Shown piece after piece: positions 53,034 through 64,000 of a stretch of 64,000 nucleotides of DNA. The translations under genes and the position numbers were made by a program. The notes under the pieces are model-generated. The model ran no database searches. It saw only the letters and a list, made by a program, of their open reading frames with translations, and was not told where the DNA came from. Location: positions 62,001 to 126,000 of the forward strand of contig VIIQ02000241.1 of NCBI GenBank assembly GCA_007449985.2, written 5' to 3'. The stretch is from Desmodesmus armatus. Lineage: Eukaryota; Chlorophyta; Chlorophyceae; Sphaeropleales; Scenedesmaceae. Numbering within the stretch: the first letter of the stretch is position 1; each line of letters begins with the position of its first letter.

Positions 53034-55930
53034 GCAGCAAGAGCAGCTGGAGCAGCAGGAGAGACATGAGAGGCAGCATGCAGCGACAGCAAAGGCTAAG
53101 CAAAGGAAGCAGCAGCAGCTGGCGCTAGCAGCTGCACCGGAGGCTGGACAGCAGCAGCAGCAGCAGGGATCAGCACGACTGTCCTGGGGCTTGCCATCAT
53201 GGGAAGGTGAGGACCAATTCACTTTGCAAGATGGGTTTGGGCCTTTCATGTGTGTACTGTGTATGTGAGTGATTGTGTGTCTTGCTGCAGGCCTGCTGGA
53301 TCGGATGGTCTTGGCGCCCCAGGCGGTAGTGTTGCCGCCCCCCCCCCCCGGGCACACACACAGTCAAACACACCTGCCACCATCACCCTGATGCAGTGAT
53401 AACCATGTGTGTATGTGTGCATTTTGTTTGTTGCTGTAGGTCTGCTGGATCTGTCAGTGTGCGTGCCTCCAGTGGTGTTCCCCCCTCCCTCCCCACCACA
53501 CACCCCTGCCACCACCAACCTAATACAATCAGTAATGCAGTGGATTACCATGTGTACATGTTGTGTGTTGCTGCAGGTTTGCTGGATCTGTTGGTGCGTG
53601 TGCCCCCAGTGGTGGGGTGTCTGCTGACCTGCCTGCTGGTCTACTCGCTGTGGCTGTGGCTCCCTGAATGGGAGTGGACCATAAGGGTGGGTGGAGGGGG
53701 GGGATCTTGAGGGGGGTGGTGTGTGTGGTGGGGAGCGAGTGCTGGGGATTGAAGGGTGGCCCGGGGTGGGGCGGGGGTGATGTGGAGAAGGGTTACCTAG
53801 CATGGAGTGGATCATACGGGTGGGTGGACGCGCGAGGGGGCATGGAGAGGGGGGCGGAAAGCTGGGGCCAGGGAGGAGGGGCCTTGAGCCGGGGTGTGTG
53901 TGTGGCGGGGGGGGGGGGGGCTGCCAGTGTGTGTGTGTGTGGGGGGGGGGGGATGGGTGTGAAGGGGCCTGGAGGGGGGGGGGGCACTGTCGGGCGGGCG
54001 GGGGGGGGGGGGGGGGGGGCTTGTGTATGCTGGGAAGGGGGGTGAAGATGGGCATTCGGAGTGTGGGTGGCCTCCAGAGTTCACAGTAGGGCGAAGGGGG
54101 TGTGGACACTGAGTGTGTGGGGGGGGGTGAGGAGGTTTGAACTTTGATTCAATCTCACACACACTCCTGAGCATTTCTGCCTGTCAGTAGGTTTGCGTTG
54201 CCTTGACTCAAAGTCAGTAGCTTACACACACCCCATGTCACCGGTCGCCTGTCCCTGCTGTTGTCTGCTTGCAGGTGTCGTTCACTGCTGCCGGCAGTCT
54301 GCTGTGCCTGAGGTCTCAGAACCCTTACCCCTACGGCTGCACCATCATGCTGGCGGCAGTGCTGGTGAGTGCTTGCGATCGATTGGTTGAGCGCTTGTAC
54401 TGTACTGCAGTGTACTGCACTACACTGTACTGAACTACACTGTACTGTCATCACTGGCTGCTGCAGGACTTGTGCCTGGCAGGCAAGATGTCACCAATGT
54501 ATTATGGAAGCGTCCTGTACTGTGCTGGACTACTGACTACTGTAGTGTCGTGCTGCAGGTTCTGTTCATGCTGTTCATGGCACCATAGCGTTGGTTGAGT
54601 TGCTATGAAGTTTTTTCCTGCACCATGCTGTGCTGTGCTGCGATTTATTGTGTCAGTCTATATTGTGGCTACTGTTGCTGCTGCTGCAGGACCTGTTCTT
54701 GGCTGGTACCGGTCGTATGCTGCACTTCCTGCCAGCAACAGCCTTCTGGAACCTCAGCAGCGGCTGGTGGTGTAGGCGCAAGCAGCGACAGCGCTTACAG
54801 CAGCAGCAACAGCAGCAGCAGCCGCCGCCACCAACGACTCAGCAGCAGCGTACGGTGAACTTCTGCAAATGTCTGCTGGCAGCGCTGGCCCCTGTGATGT
54901 TCCACCGGTTTGTGAGCCACCTAGGGCTCTGGGGGTCGTTGACCTCATAACGATGGAGCTGTTTACTCTCGCGGTTTTCTTGGTTGTCCTAGTTGTGGCT
55001 GCTTTCCTGGCCCTGCCATATATCGTACCGTTCCTTTTGTGGGCTGTGCGGGAAGGGTTTGATAAGCTGGGTGACTTCCTTGCGAGCGAGGACGTAACCG
55101 AGCTGGGAATGCTTGTCGGGTTCCCGGTGTGGGTACTGATGGGTGTTGGCCGTTTGGTTGTTGGAATCGTGGATTTCGTGCTGTTCCTTACGTTTGGTTT
55201 GGCCTTCGCGCTTATGGAAGATATATGTACCCTTGGCGCGCATGTGCTGCTTCGGCTGTGCGCCGCAGCAACGCCGTGGTTTGCCACATTCGGTCCTGTT
55301 GCGGATTCCCTTGGCTCTGTCTTCTGGCCGGCGATGAGTCTGGCGATCGGGATGCCGATCGGGTTCGTTATGCATTCGTTCGGAGTTTATATTCTGCCGC
55401 CCGATGCTTTCAGCGACATCGGCTGGGAGCTTTGTAACGCTCCCGGGGGGCTCCGAGACCTGACCCGTACGTACGGGACTTACGGTCCGCAGGCGGAGCC
55501 TCTTTCAATACTCCAATGGTGGTATGCGTTGCAGTGGGGGGTCGCACGTTGGTTCCCGATGTTCTGGGTCCGTGCGTGTGCTTCGGTCGAGTTTTTCGAG
55601 GGGTTGAGTGCACAGAAGAGGGCGGTTGTGCCAAATTCCTTCACGTGGGATGTGGTCCTGTGTGTTTGGATGTGGCTTATTCTCAGACACGCTCAGAGGG
55701 CCAGCAGCAGCAGCAGTGGTGGTGGTGGTGTGGGTGGTGGGTCTCAGGGCTTACTGGCAGAGCAGCAACAGGGTGGGCGGGGGGAGGGTGGGGTCGGCAC
55801 TGATGGTACCGGCAGCAGCAGCAGCAGTGGGATGAGCAGGCAGGAGAGGGGAGGGCTGTCGGCGGTGCAGAAGGATGCGCAAGCTGGTCAGCGCAAGCAG
55901 CACAGGCGGAAGCAGCAGCGGGTGTGCTGA
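51866..55930 (+). CDS. CS-domain / polytopic membrane protein, copy 4 (long form)
   Basis: Exons: 51866-51913 (MDRDGAAEMDEVPALE), 52104-52179, 52565-53206, 53577-53686 (LLDLLVRVPPVVGCLLTCLL), 54275-54364 (VSFTAAGSLLCLRSQ), 54690-55930. Phases agree through exon 5. Exon 6 begins DLFLAGTGRMLHFLP, passes a Gln/Pro run and CKCLLAALAPVMFHRFVSHLG, then needs one extra base at G5 (54931-54935) to continue as VVDLITMELFTLAVF; this gives about 735 residues. The C-terminal domain has about six hydrophobic segments and matches copy 1: CNAPGGLR, YGTYGP, QWWYALQWGVARWFPMFW, and a Ser/Gly then Lys/Arg-rich tail. Order: CS-like domain, Gln/Ala stalk, two short hydrophobic exons, polytopic domain. I do not recognise the polytopic domain. 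Confidence 0.7.
53285..53500 (+). repeat. Two copies of copy-4 exon 4 start
   Basis: Acceptor edges reading G-LLD (CAG|GCCTGCTGGATCGGATGG at 53291 and TAG|GTCTGCTGGATCTGTC at ~53441) precede the true exon 4 (53577, CAG|GTTTGCTGGATCTGTTGG). The second copy also keeps VRVPPVV-like coding. Both are potential alternative 3' splice sites. Confidence 0.85.
54400..54600 (+). repeat. TACTG-rich tract and copies of copy-4 exon 6 start
   Basis: TGTACTGCA-type repeats at 54399-54450, then CTGCAG|GACTTGTGCCTGGCAGG (~54467) and CTGCAG|GTTCTGTTCATGCTG (~54560). These resemble the real exon 6 start (CTGCAG|GACCTGTTCTTGGCTGG at 54690). Confidence 0.7.
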
Positions 55931-57152
55931 TACGCCAATGTGTGGGCGCTGCACAGAATGGCATGAACCTGTGCGTCAAGCTGCCACTGTCTGCTTGCGC
56001 TGCATGCATGCCTGCTCACCAGCCTGTGAAGGTGGTCTAACAACCTTGAACACCACAGTCTCAGAATGGGCAAAGGCGGAAGCAGCGGGGCCGCTGATAC
56101 GCTTGCTGGGAAGGGTATGCAGGTGCTTCCCGGGAGTCAGGTGTGGCCCAAGGTTGTGTATGAATATTGTGTGCGTATGAATGGAGCGCGTGTGCAGATG
56201 TGTATGAGCGTGCCGAATCTCTCTGGGGTCCTTTGTAAAAGCAGCGCAAGTTTAGTGCTATGGGGTAACTGTCACAGGCGGCTCTACAACAATGGAAGAT
56301 GCCCCGACTGGTTTGCACGGGCTGAGACTCTCTGAGACGTCTGAGACGGCGTGATGCGCATACCCAGATACTGTATATACGTAAACACATGCATATACGC
56401 ATATACGTATATGTATGCCAGATGCAGGCCTGGTGGTAGGTGCGATGAATAGTTTGGGCCAGACTCTGGACTCTGGACTCTGAGATTCCCACAGCAACTG
56501 GCAGTGATGGTCATGCCGACTACTTCAAGTCTAGTGGGGTCATGGCCATTCCCAACTGGATCTCAAGCCCTTTGGTGGCCGTAGGCCAAAGTCACATTTG
56601 CGGGTGATAGTTATCTGAGTCATCTGGCTGAACTTCAAGTGTTCAGCTGACAGACATTTGACCTTTACAACTTCCCAGCAGTCCTTGGATGCACCACCTG
56701 ACAGTGATGTTGCTGCTCGGGTGGGCTTAATATGCTGCCTTGCCAAAAAGCCATATCACTTGCCGATAGGGCATAAGCACTACTAGTAGCCTTCGGCTGC
56801 ATGAGAGAGGGGGGGGGGGGGAGAGTGGATGCTGTATGCCTGTGCATGTACCAGTAGTACTACTAGTAGTGTATCATCGGATCAACGGCTGTGCAGCCTG
56901 TCTCTTGCGCAATGACTCCAGGTCAAAATCAAGCTAGTCAGTGCCCTTCTGCTTGTCCTTTACCTCAGCTTTTTACGGCGGTTCAGTGCCACCGGCCCAA
57001 CCACACAGCAGCACACCGCTGCGCTGTTCTGCAGGTGCGTTCCTTGTCCTTTTGCAGGCAGAGTGTTGCTATTGTTGACATCAGCCCAGCCCAGCTCAGC
57101 AGGAGAAACAGCCAGCATGACCCAGCACCGATGATCACAGCGGAGCTTTGAT
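55931..57152. other. Intergenic between CS-family copies 4 and 5
   Basis: The sequence around the copy-4 stop (CGGAAGCAGCGGG...CTGATACGC) is repeated at about 56069-56101, a downstream 3' copy. A palindromic AT stretch (ATATACGCATATACGTATAT) lies at 56391-56412. TAGTACTACTAGTAGT palindromes are near 56853. No exon supported. Confidence 0.55.
56234..56238 (+). terminator. Possible TGTAA polyadenylation signal for copy 4
   Basis: TGTAA is the usual poly(A) signal of chlorophyte genes. This one lies ~300 bases after the copy-4 stop in CCTTTGTAAAAGC. Assignment rests on motif and position only. Confidence 0.35.
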
Positions 57153-57342
57153 GCAACATCCAGCCCAGCAGGAGGACAGCAACTGGCCAGGCACCTTCAG
57201 GTCACAGTGAGCCGAGGGTTTGGGGCCCCCGAAACTCGTCTAGCTTCAGCTGCACATGCATATGCATCACTTAATACTTCTTTTCGTTGACAGACACGGC
57301 AGCTTCAGCCTCTGCGATCCTATTACAACAGCAGCACACCAC
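57153..57342 (+). repeat. Left arm of ~190-bp inverted repeat around copy 5
   Basis: Begins GCAACATCCAGCCCAGC and ends near TCTGCGATCC-TATTACAACA. It is ~90% identical to the reverse complement of 59708-59897. Shared blocks include CTAGCTTCAGCTGCACATGC and ACACGGCAGCTTCAGCC. Confidence 0.92.
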
Positions 57343-57697
57343 ATCACATGTGTGCACACCGGGTGATGGACTGCATGGTGCCACATAACCTTCCAAACTC
57401 AAATTTTGTACGTCACATGACTTTTCTTTGTTTGAATATGAAGAAATTAACCCTGATATACTGTGACGTACATGCACTTCCCAGGCAGACGAGCAGCAGG
57501 CCTGCTGCTTCGGCTCAACACACGAGTGCGCATTGTCATGTGGTAGCAGCTGACAGTTTTGGTGTCTGAATTGTTTTGGCGTACCACGTCTCAATCACTA
57601 CATCACTGCCAGCACATTCGGCGCGAAGCTGAATTTGCTTTGGTTCCTGAAACGTGACATCGAAAATTGACCTGATTTCGCTGAAATAGCGTCATCG

Positions 57698-59494
57698 ATG
57701 ACTGTCGAGGAGGACCCTGCCAACCTGGAGGTGGGCCAAAGACAGAAACTGTGTCCCAGCAGCTGTGGCTGCATCAGCCAACATTGGACAAGTGCACAGC
57801 TCGTTTTCCATGCTGAAGCTGGTTGAAACTGTCTGCGTGTGCTCAAACTTACATATAACCGCTGTTATCAGCCCCCAGCAATGCAGCAGACTCTGAGAGT
57901 GCTGCAGGCGTCCAACGGCACGTACTGCACCGCTGCTGCTGCAGGTGCCGCGCCATGTCGTGCGTGTTGTGGATGTTGATGGGGGACAGGAGCAGGTGCA
58001 GCTGCAGGTGCAACTGACAGGTAGGCAGGGAGGACTGCTACCAACACGCCCACGACACAGATACATCTAGAAGGCGTGACTGTCTGTGCACACTTTTGTG
58101 CTGGTCTGCCTTGCTGAATCATTATGGCATGCACATGCGCGCTTTTGTAAGCAACGCTACGTCATATTGCTATACACGCGTGCTGTATGGCTCGTTGGAA
58201 AGCTCGTCTGTACAACCAATGCACAGTGTGCACTGTGACCACAAAAGCGGTACCACCCGTAGTAATCACAGTAGTAGTTGCAGTGCATTGCAACGTAGCT
58301 ATCTGAAAGGCCGCAAGGGTGTATCACACCCCTGACAAAAGGCCAGAACGCTGCTGTGAGGAAGTGGTATGAAGCAGGAGGCTTACATAGACCCTGAACC
58401 CTGAAACCGAACACCTCAATACCCGATTCTGGTGTATGCAGGTCAGCCTGCACAGAGCTGTTTGCAGTGCGTCCACCCCCCCCCCCCCCCCCGCCTCCAC
58501 CCCCACCACACCAACTGCAACTTGATAGGCTATCAGCAAAATAACCAAGCACGTGCATGAGGGTGCTTTTTGCTAGCCACCCGCACCCCAACCGCACCGC
58601 ACCGTCTCCATTTCACTTTTTGCAGGTGTCACCTCTGCTTCGTCCATCAGTGTGTGCATCACTCCCCCCGACACCGTCACCATCCACGTCCCTCACCGCT
58701 ACCACCTGCAGCTGCAGCTGGCAGTGCCCATTCACTGTGAGGCAGAGGGGGTGAGCTTCAAAACAAAAACAGGGCAGCTGCACATGAGCTGCAAGGTACT
58801 CACAACAGAGGAGTCAGCAGCAGCAGCAGCAGCAGAGGCGGCAGCAGCACAGGTGGCAGCAAGGGAAAATGAGCAGCAGCAGCGGTGGCGGCGGCTGGAA
58901 GCAGCAGCAGCAGCTGCAGCAGCGGCAGAGGTGGCAGCCAGAGAATGGGAGCAGCAGCAGCGGCAGCTGGAAGCTGCAGCAGCAGAGGCTGAGCGGCTGC
59001 AGCAGCAGCAGCAGCAGCAGGAGAGGCAGGTGGTACCAGCAGCTGCGGCCCAGCAGCAGCAGCAGCAGCAGCTACAGCGGGTAGCAGGCGCAGAAGCAGA
59101 GAGGGGACCATCGGGCCGGAAAGAAAAAGCCGTCGCACTAATCCATTCACGCGTGGAGCTTGCAGGAGTGAAGCATGCCAAACTAGCAGCAGACATCAAG
59201 CTTCGACGGGCCAGGAAGAATGTTGCAGCAGCAGAAGCAAAGGTCCGGCGCTTAAGGCAGGAAATAGAAGCAGCGAACGCAGCAAGAGCAGCAGCAGCAG
59301 CAAAGGGCAAGTCACAACAGCCAAAGCGGGCAGCAGCAGCAGCACCAGCAGGGGCGGAGGTGCAGCGGCTGATGTTGGCAGGTGCACTGTTATGCGGCAT
59401 CGTTGCATTTGCAGGAGCAGGCGCCTGGCTTACCTTCTACGCAGTACAGCAACTGACTCAATTGCTCTGGCAAAGCCCTATATTCAGCCGCTGA
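57698..59494 (+). CDS. CS-domain protein, copy 5 (short form, intact)
   Basis: Exon 1 57698-57730 (MTVEEDPANLE|GTGGGC), exon 2 57945-58020 (VPRHVVRVVDVDGGQEQVQ), exon 3 58626-59494. Phases close to 325 codons plus stop; the clearest intact member. The CS/p23-like domain spans ~residues 12-85: EQVQLQVQLTG, then ITPPDTVTIHVPHRYHLQLQ, then the last strand FKTKTGQLHMSCKVL. This is the strand pattern of the PIH1 C-terminal CS domain, recognised by pattern only. An Ala/Gln/Glu coiled coil follows, then a conserved basic helix (KLRRARKNVAAAEAKVRRL) and a C-terminal hydrophobic anchor (LAGALLCGIVAFAGAGAWL) with a short polar tail. Flanked by inverted repeats. Confidence 0.78.
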
Positions 59495-59707
59495 CTGACA
59501 GGCTGGCATGGCCATAAGTCTGGCAGGAGAGCATGCTTGCAGTGTTGGGTGTTGTTGTTTGTGTGTTGCCGCCCGTGCAACTTGTGTTCACATGGGCTCA
59601 GCAAGGTTTGACCTGATCAGTGCATGTGCAACGATGGGGGCAGCCATTTGTGACCGCAGCTTGGAATTTTACTTGTGCAGCACATGCTGCTGCACCGTGT
59701 ACTACAT

Positions 59708-59897
59708 TGGTGGTCTGTTGTGTTGTAGTAGATCGCAGAGGCTGAAGCTGCCGTGTCTGCCAACGAAAAGAAGTAGTTAGTGATGCATATGCATGTGCAG
59801 CTGAAGCTAGACGAGCTTCGGGGGCCCCCAACCCTTGGCTCACTGTGACATGAAGGTGTCTGGCCAGTTGCTGCCCTTCCGCTGGGCTGGATGTTGC
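59708..59897 (-). repeat. Right arm of ~190-bp inverted repeat around copy 5
   Basis: Reverse-complement partner of 57153-57342; homology stops sharply at GGATGTTGC (59897). No matching target-site duplication is seen outside the arms. Confidence 0.92.
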
Positions 59898-60184
59898 TGG
59901 TCTGTTGAATGATTTCTTGTGTCATTTGATTCAGTGGCCTGATGCCGCATCAGTTGTTTGGCTGTTTGGGAAACAGTATCAGATTGTTTGGCAAACAGTA
60001 TCTGAACGGGAAGCCTATGTGATTGATCCATCCCTCACACAGATCTGCAATATTACACAGAAAGTACCAGCCCACCACCCCAAACCCAGTGCCGCCTTTC
60101 CTCATAAACAAGTGCTGCCGATACTACAGTTCCTGAACGCGCAAGGCCAGTGACAGCCGGCCCTGACAGCTGCAGTGCATACAT

Positions 60185-60898
60185 ACAGGGGGGTGGACAA
60201 TGAATCTCGCGGGTGTTGCAGTCAGCTGTAGAGCAAGTCCTAAGGAACAAAGTGATATGCTTAAAAAGTGCAGCCTTGCTCTGGTGTTTCCGCAATTTGA
60301 ATAAACGTATGCCCCGCTGCGCAGATTGGCGGTAATCGGAATTCTCGTTTTTTCGGCCCAGCTGGCCCCAGCACTGGCTCTCAGACAATTTTTCTGTATC
60401 TCTGCAAGGCCGTGCTAGCTTGTGCCTTGTATCTGTGCGGTGTACATGCAGCAAGAGCGAAGTATTGCTGCAGTGAGATTGTGCTGTCTCGCCCTGTACT
60501 GTGTTGGAGCGGTGAAATTGGCATTCTGGGACCTGGGGTAACTGATGTGACCTTCAGCATACTGTACCACATAAAGGCCTCACCGCGGGCTCATCTGCGT
60601 AGCTGATTCCGCTTTATAGTGTTGTTGTGAGTCGAAATGTGCTGCCAGTCGCTGCTGTGTGGTTGCTCTTTTGTCCGTGGTTGGCTGACGTAACCGTTGA
60701 CTGTGTTTCTGGCGCTGCTGAGCCTCTCAGGGAGTCTTTGGACCGAGCTACGCGAGAACAGCCTGGCAAGCCTCGTAACTTTGTGGAAGGAATGCGCACA
60801 TCAAACGCAATTGCTTTGCATAACAACCGCTGCACACGAGTGCGTCTGCTTGGGCTGAGCCGGCGAAACCCCCAGAGAATCATTGTCCACCCCCCTGT
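60185..60898. mobile_element. 714-bp TIR element, copy A
   Basis: The left end ACAGGGGGGTGGACAATGA is answered by TCATTGTCCACCCCCCTGT at the right end (one mismatch further in). CAGGG-type ends occur in hAT-like elements, but no 8-bp target duplication is visible and no transposase is encoded. Inside are only short open frames. Confidence 0.65.
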
Positions 60899-61040
60899 GT
60901 CTAACCCCTGACCTGCACCCTGACTGACGTCCGTGTTCTCTGCGGAAACACGGACGATTGCGGCCTTGTTTTCAGTGCAATCAATGCTTGTAATGCGTAC
61001 GTTCTTCTCAGCTCTGCAGCCCCTGTGCAACTCGCCATCT
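60185..61040 (+). repeat. Left copy of a >=856-bp direct repeat
   Basis: Identical to 63145-64000 apart from one base (T at 60615, G at 63575). The left edge coincides with the TIR end, while the right edge passes the other TIR by at least 142 bp and is cut by the window end in the second copy. Confidence 0.97.
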
Positions 61041-63140
61041 TGATTTTAGCAGTCAGCAGGAGTGTCAGCATCTGCTGTGCTGGATTCTTGGTTTCTTCTA
61101 GCGGCTTCATCTTGCTCTGCAATTCAAACAGTTGAATTTGTATGTTGTCAAGTAAAAGTTTCAGCTTAGCAGAGAGGCTGGAGCAGCAGCAGCAGCAGCT
61201 GAGGGCTGGTGTGATGTTCCAGATCAACCAACAGGTGTGTGGGCCACACTGCAGCACACCAGCAGGAGCATCGGCCCCATGGAGCATTCTCAACATTATG
61301 ATTTTACTTGGTGAATGCAGTGGAGGCCCCCTGCACATCCAGATCAACCTCAGCACAGAACAGCCTTGGCAGCAGCAGTAGCTATAGTTGCAAGAACAGT
61401 GCCACTAAGCTGCATGAGACCCACAGCAGAGCTCACAGCAGAAGCAGCCAGCATGCATGGTGCTGGTTCAGCAGTTGAAAACCGAAGCAACTGCTGCCTG
61501 CCCTTCCTGCAGGTACTTACAGCCAACATTCAACACTAAGGAGGCACCAACGACGACACGAGTCGAGCCCCACACCATGACCACCAGATGCACGGAGCAG
61601 ATGAGACCCATAGGTGGGTGAGACTGGTGTGTCACGCAGCAGCAGCAGAGACATATGCCAGCACCACAGGCAGCTGCCTTGGTGAGGCAGAGCAACCGTG
61701 CAGTTGAAGGGTGCCAAACCACAATCGCTGCTACAACGCACAAGCGTTACAGCGCTCAGCTGAGCTCAAGGGCAGTGTAGTTGCCACCAACAGCAGTGAA
61801 TGCCTCCCAAGTGTCTGGCAGTGTGGTGATATCGGATGCAGTCCTGCTGGCTGGCATAGGGCATTCAAAAGTAGCATACTGCCCCTTGGACCTTTGTGGG
61901 GTAGCGTTCGTGTCGGTATATAATTGCATACACTGCAGCAGCCAGCTGTGCGTCTCCTCATCCATGTGACTATGCACGTGCTCAATGGACCTCTTGCATT
62001 TTGTTGAGTGGGGTGGATGAAGTAGCAGCTGCCATCCCTGAGGCAGGAGGCTGGCTGCTTCGCTGTGCACCATGGGGACCCCAGTCACTGCAGATGATGA
62101 AGTGCTCTGTGTGCCTCAGCCAGCAGCAACATATTTGTCCTGCAGCCCATGCACAGCTCCCTGAACATGTCATTGTTATGTGCTGTTGTAATGTATGTGG
62201 TTGGCTGGATGGATGTCCTGGACCCCCCTTTGTGTGCAGGTGCATTGCGGCGAAACAAAGGCGACATGCGCAAGGCGGGGCGAACATGCGGGCAGCACAG
62301 CAGCACAGCAGTGATGAGATGCCACAAGATAGTTGACCCCACACCATATGCAGGCCACACTGGTTGCTGCAAGCAGCAGCTTTACTACAACTGCAGCTGC
62401 CAGCCAGGCGCACAGCACGTGGCATGCTTGGGGGGCGGAACCGCCAACCCCAGCGAAACAGCCCTCAACGGCCACGCATGCAGCAGGAAGGGCAGCAGCT
62501 GGCAGGGGGTGCTGTATGGATTGTGTGATGCTGAGCAGGTGATTGAGCTATATGCTGTAGAAGCACATAGCCTTGACAAGCCTGAACATGCTGTTGTGTT
62601 TGAGGGGTTGACCGTGTGCCCTGCGTCAAACCGCGAAAATGTCATTGTTGCCGCGGCATGCAGCTTGGTAATCAAAGTGAACGGCCAAGGGCACAGTACT
62701 ATAGTACCGACACATGCCAACAGTTGTGACAGTAGCCTTGCTGAAATGAGGCTCAAGGACCAGTTGTATGCTCAAGAGGTCCTGGGGTAGGGTTTGAGTG
62801 TGTTGCGGTTGTTGATGGTTGAGGACATCAGCAACACAACAGCCCTAGCTGCCCTATGCAAAAGATGCCAAGCAGCCAGGCGACAGTGGTGACAGTGCCA
62901 TATGCCAAGGCCAAGGCAAGGGTGGCACAGTAGTTGACGGCGCCCGGGAGGGTCATGTTGCCGGTGGTTGGGGGGTAGGGGGGTGGCGGCCCAAAAACTG
63001 TCATTGGCGACGGCTGCTAGCACAGGCCATGAACGCTGGTAAGGCTAGGGTAGGTGCACTAGCGCTGCTGAGTGTGACGCAATGGCACACTGTGCCAGGG
63101 CCCTTGGAGCCCTGTTGGTGCCAAGTCAGTGCACAGCCCC
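61041..63140. other. Unique segment between the direct repeats
   Basis: About 2.1 kb. The best open frame is 62149-62790 (+), 213 codons, Cys-rich and without recognisable domain or repeats. A minus-strand frame near 61030-61190 reads like a helix (FELQSKMKPLEETKNPAQQM). Neither shows reverse transcriptase, integrase or transposase motifs. No gene is named. Confidence 0.4.
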
Positions 63141-63858
63141 AGACACAGGGGGGTGGACAATGAATCTCGCGGGTGTTGCAGTCAGCTGTAGAGCAAGTCC
63201 TAAGGAACAAAGTGATATGCTTAAAAAGTGCAGCCTTGCTCTGGTGTTTCCGCAATTTGAATAAACGTATGCCCCGCTGCGCAGATTGGCGGTAATCGGA
63301 ATTCTCGTTTTTTCGGCCCAGCTGGCCCCAGCACTGGCTCTCAGACAATTTTTCTGTATCTCTGCAAGGCCGTGCTAGCTTGTGCCTTGTATCTGTGCGG
63401 TGTACATGCAGCAAGAGCGAAGTATTGCTGCAGTGAGATTGTGCTGTCTCGCCCTGTACTGTGTTGGAGCGGTGAAATTGGCATTCTGGGACCTGGGGTA
63501 ACTGATGTGACCTTCAGCATACTGTACCACATAAAGGCCTCACCGCGGGCTCATCTGCGTAGCTGATTCCGCTTGATAGTGTTGTTGTGAGTCGAAATGT
63601 GCTGCCAGTCGCTGCTGTGTGGTTGCTCTTTTGTCCGTGGTTGGCTGACGTAACCGTTGACTGTGTTTCTGGCGCTGCTGAGCCTCTCAGGGAGTCTTTG
63701 GACCGAGCTACGCGAGAACAGCCTGGCAAGCCTCGTAACTTTGTGGAAGGAATGCGCACATCAAACGCAATTGCTTTGCATAACAACCGCTGCACACGAG
63801 TGCGTCTGCTTGGGCTGAGCCGGCGAAACCCCCAGAGAATCATTGTCCACCCCCCTGT
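63141..63858. mobile_element. TIR element, copy B
   Basis: Same element as copy A, but here the left TIR extends four bases further (AGACACAGGGGGGTGG), matching CCCCCCTGTGTCT at the right end. Copy B therefore seems to keep the complete left terminus. Confidence 0.65.
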
Positions 63859-64000
63859 GTCTAACCCCTGACCTGCACCCTGACTGACGTCCGTGTTCTC
63901 TGCGGAAACACGGACGATTGCGGCCTTGTTTTCAGTGCAATCAATGCTTGTAATGCGTACGTTCTTCTCAGCTCTGCAGCCCCTGTGCAACTCGCCATCT
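63145..64000 (+). repeat. Right copy of the >=856-bp direct repeat (runs off window)
   Basis: Offset exactly 2960 bp from the left copy; the repeat is still continuing at the last base of the window. Confidence 0.97.

Noticed and set aside
62149..62790. 213-codon frame as a transposase
   Set aside because: No catalytic motif or zinc-ribbon pattern recognisable; kept only as an unnamed open frame within the 61041-63140 entry.
60185..64000. LTR retrotransposon (direct repeats flanking 2.1 kb)
   Set aside because: No primer-binding site, polypurine tract, or gag/pol coding; the repeat carries terminal inverted repeats instead, and its right edge is out of view.

Overview
ORGANISM. The window looks like nuclear DNA of a volvocalean green alga. 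Genes have many short exons with GT-AG introns. Coding sequence is swamped by CAG/GCA (poly-Gln, poly-Ala) codons, introns are packed with C- or G-runs, and microsatellites are abundant. The repertoire (MYND-finger protein, F-box/LRR protein, ALDH22-type aldehyde dehydrogenase) fits. Haematococcus is my best guess; that is inference from style, not a database match. LAYOUT. 1-1006 is a terminal-inverted-repeat element. A tRNA-Val(CAC) sits at 1372-1445. About 1.45-5.9 kb is repeat-rich and holds no gene I can support. 5.9-7.8 kb (-) is an ankyrin-repeat membrane protein; 8.8-12.6 kb (-) is a large MYND-finger protein; 13.7-14.6 kb (+) is a small unrecognised membrane protein. 16.5-23.1 kb (-) is an F-box/leucine-rich-repeat protein. 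24.7-39.1 kb (-) is a 15-exon ALDH22-type aldehyde dehydrogenase whose exon phases all close, giving 666 codons. Its introns 10 and 12 hold arrays of palindromic satellite units. CLUSTER. 40.6-59.5 kb holds five paralogues of a family I do not recognise by name. Each starts with a tiny acidic exon (M-x-V-E-E-D...LE), then a 76-nt exon and a third exon that together encode a CS/p23-like (PIH1 C-terminal-like) beta domain, then a Gln/Ala-rich stalk and a membrane anchor. Two copies (40.6-44.7 kb on -, 51.9-55.9 kb on +) carry three more exons adding a large polytopic membrane domain; three are short forms with a single C-terminal hydrophobic anchor. Copy 5 lies inside a pair of about 190-bp inverted repeats. 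RIGHT END. 60,185-61,040 and 63,145-64,000 are an almost perfect direct repeat (one mismatch in 856 bp) that contains a TIR element. PATTERNS. (1) Exon edges with their splice sites are repeatedly copied into the adjacent intron in at least three unrelated genes. (2) Several otherwise good genes are broken by one-base changes, some in G/C homopolymers; these may be assembly errors or real decay. Functions of neighbouring genes do not form an obvious pathway; the only functional grouping visible is the five-copy CS-domain family.
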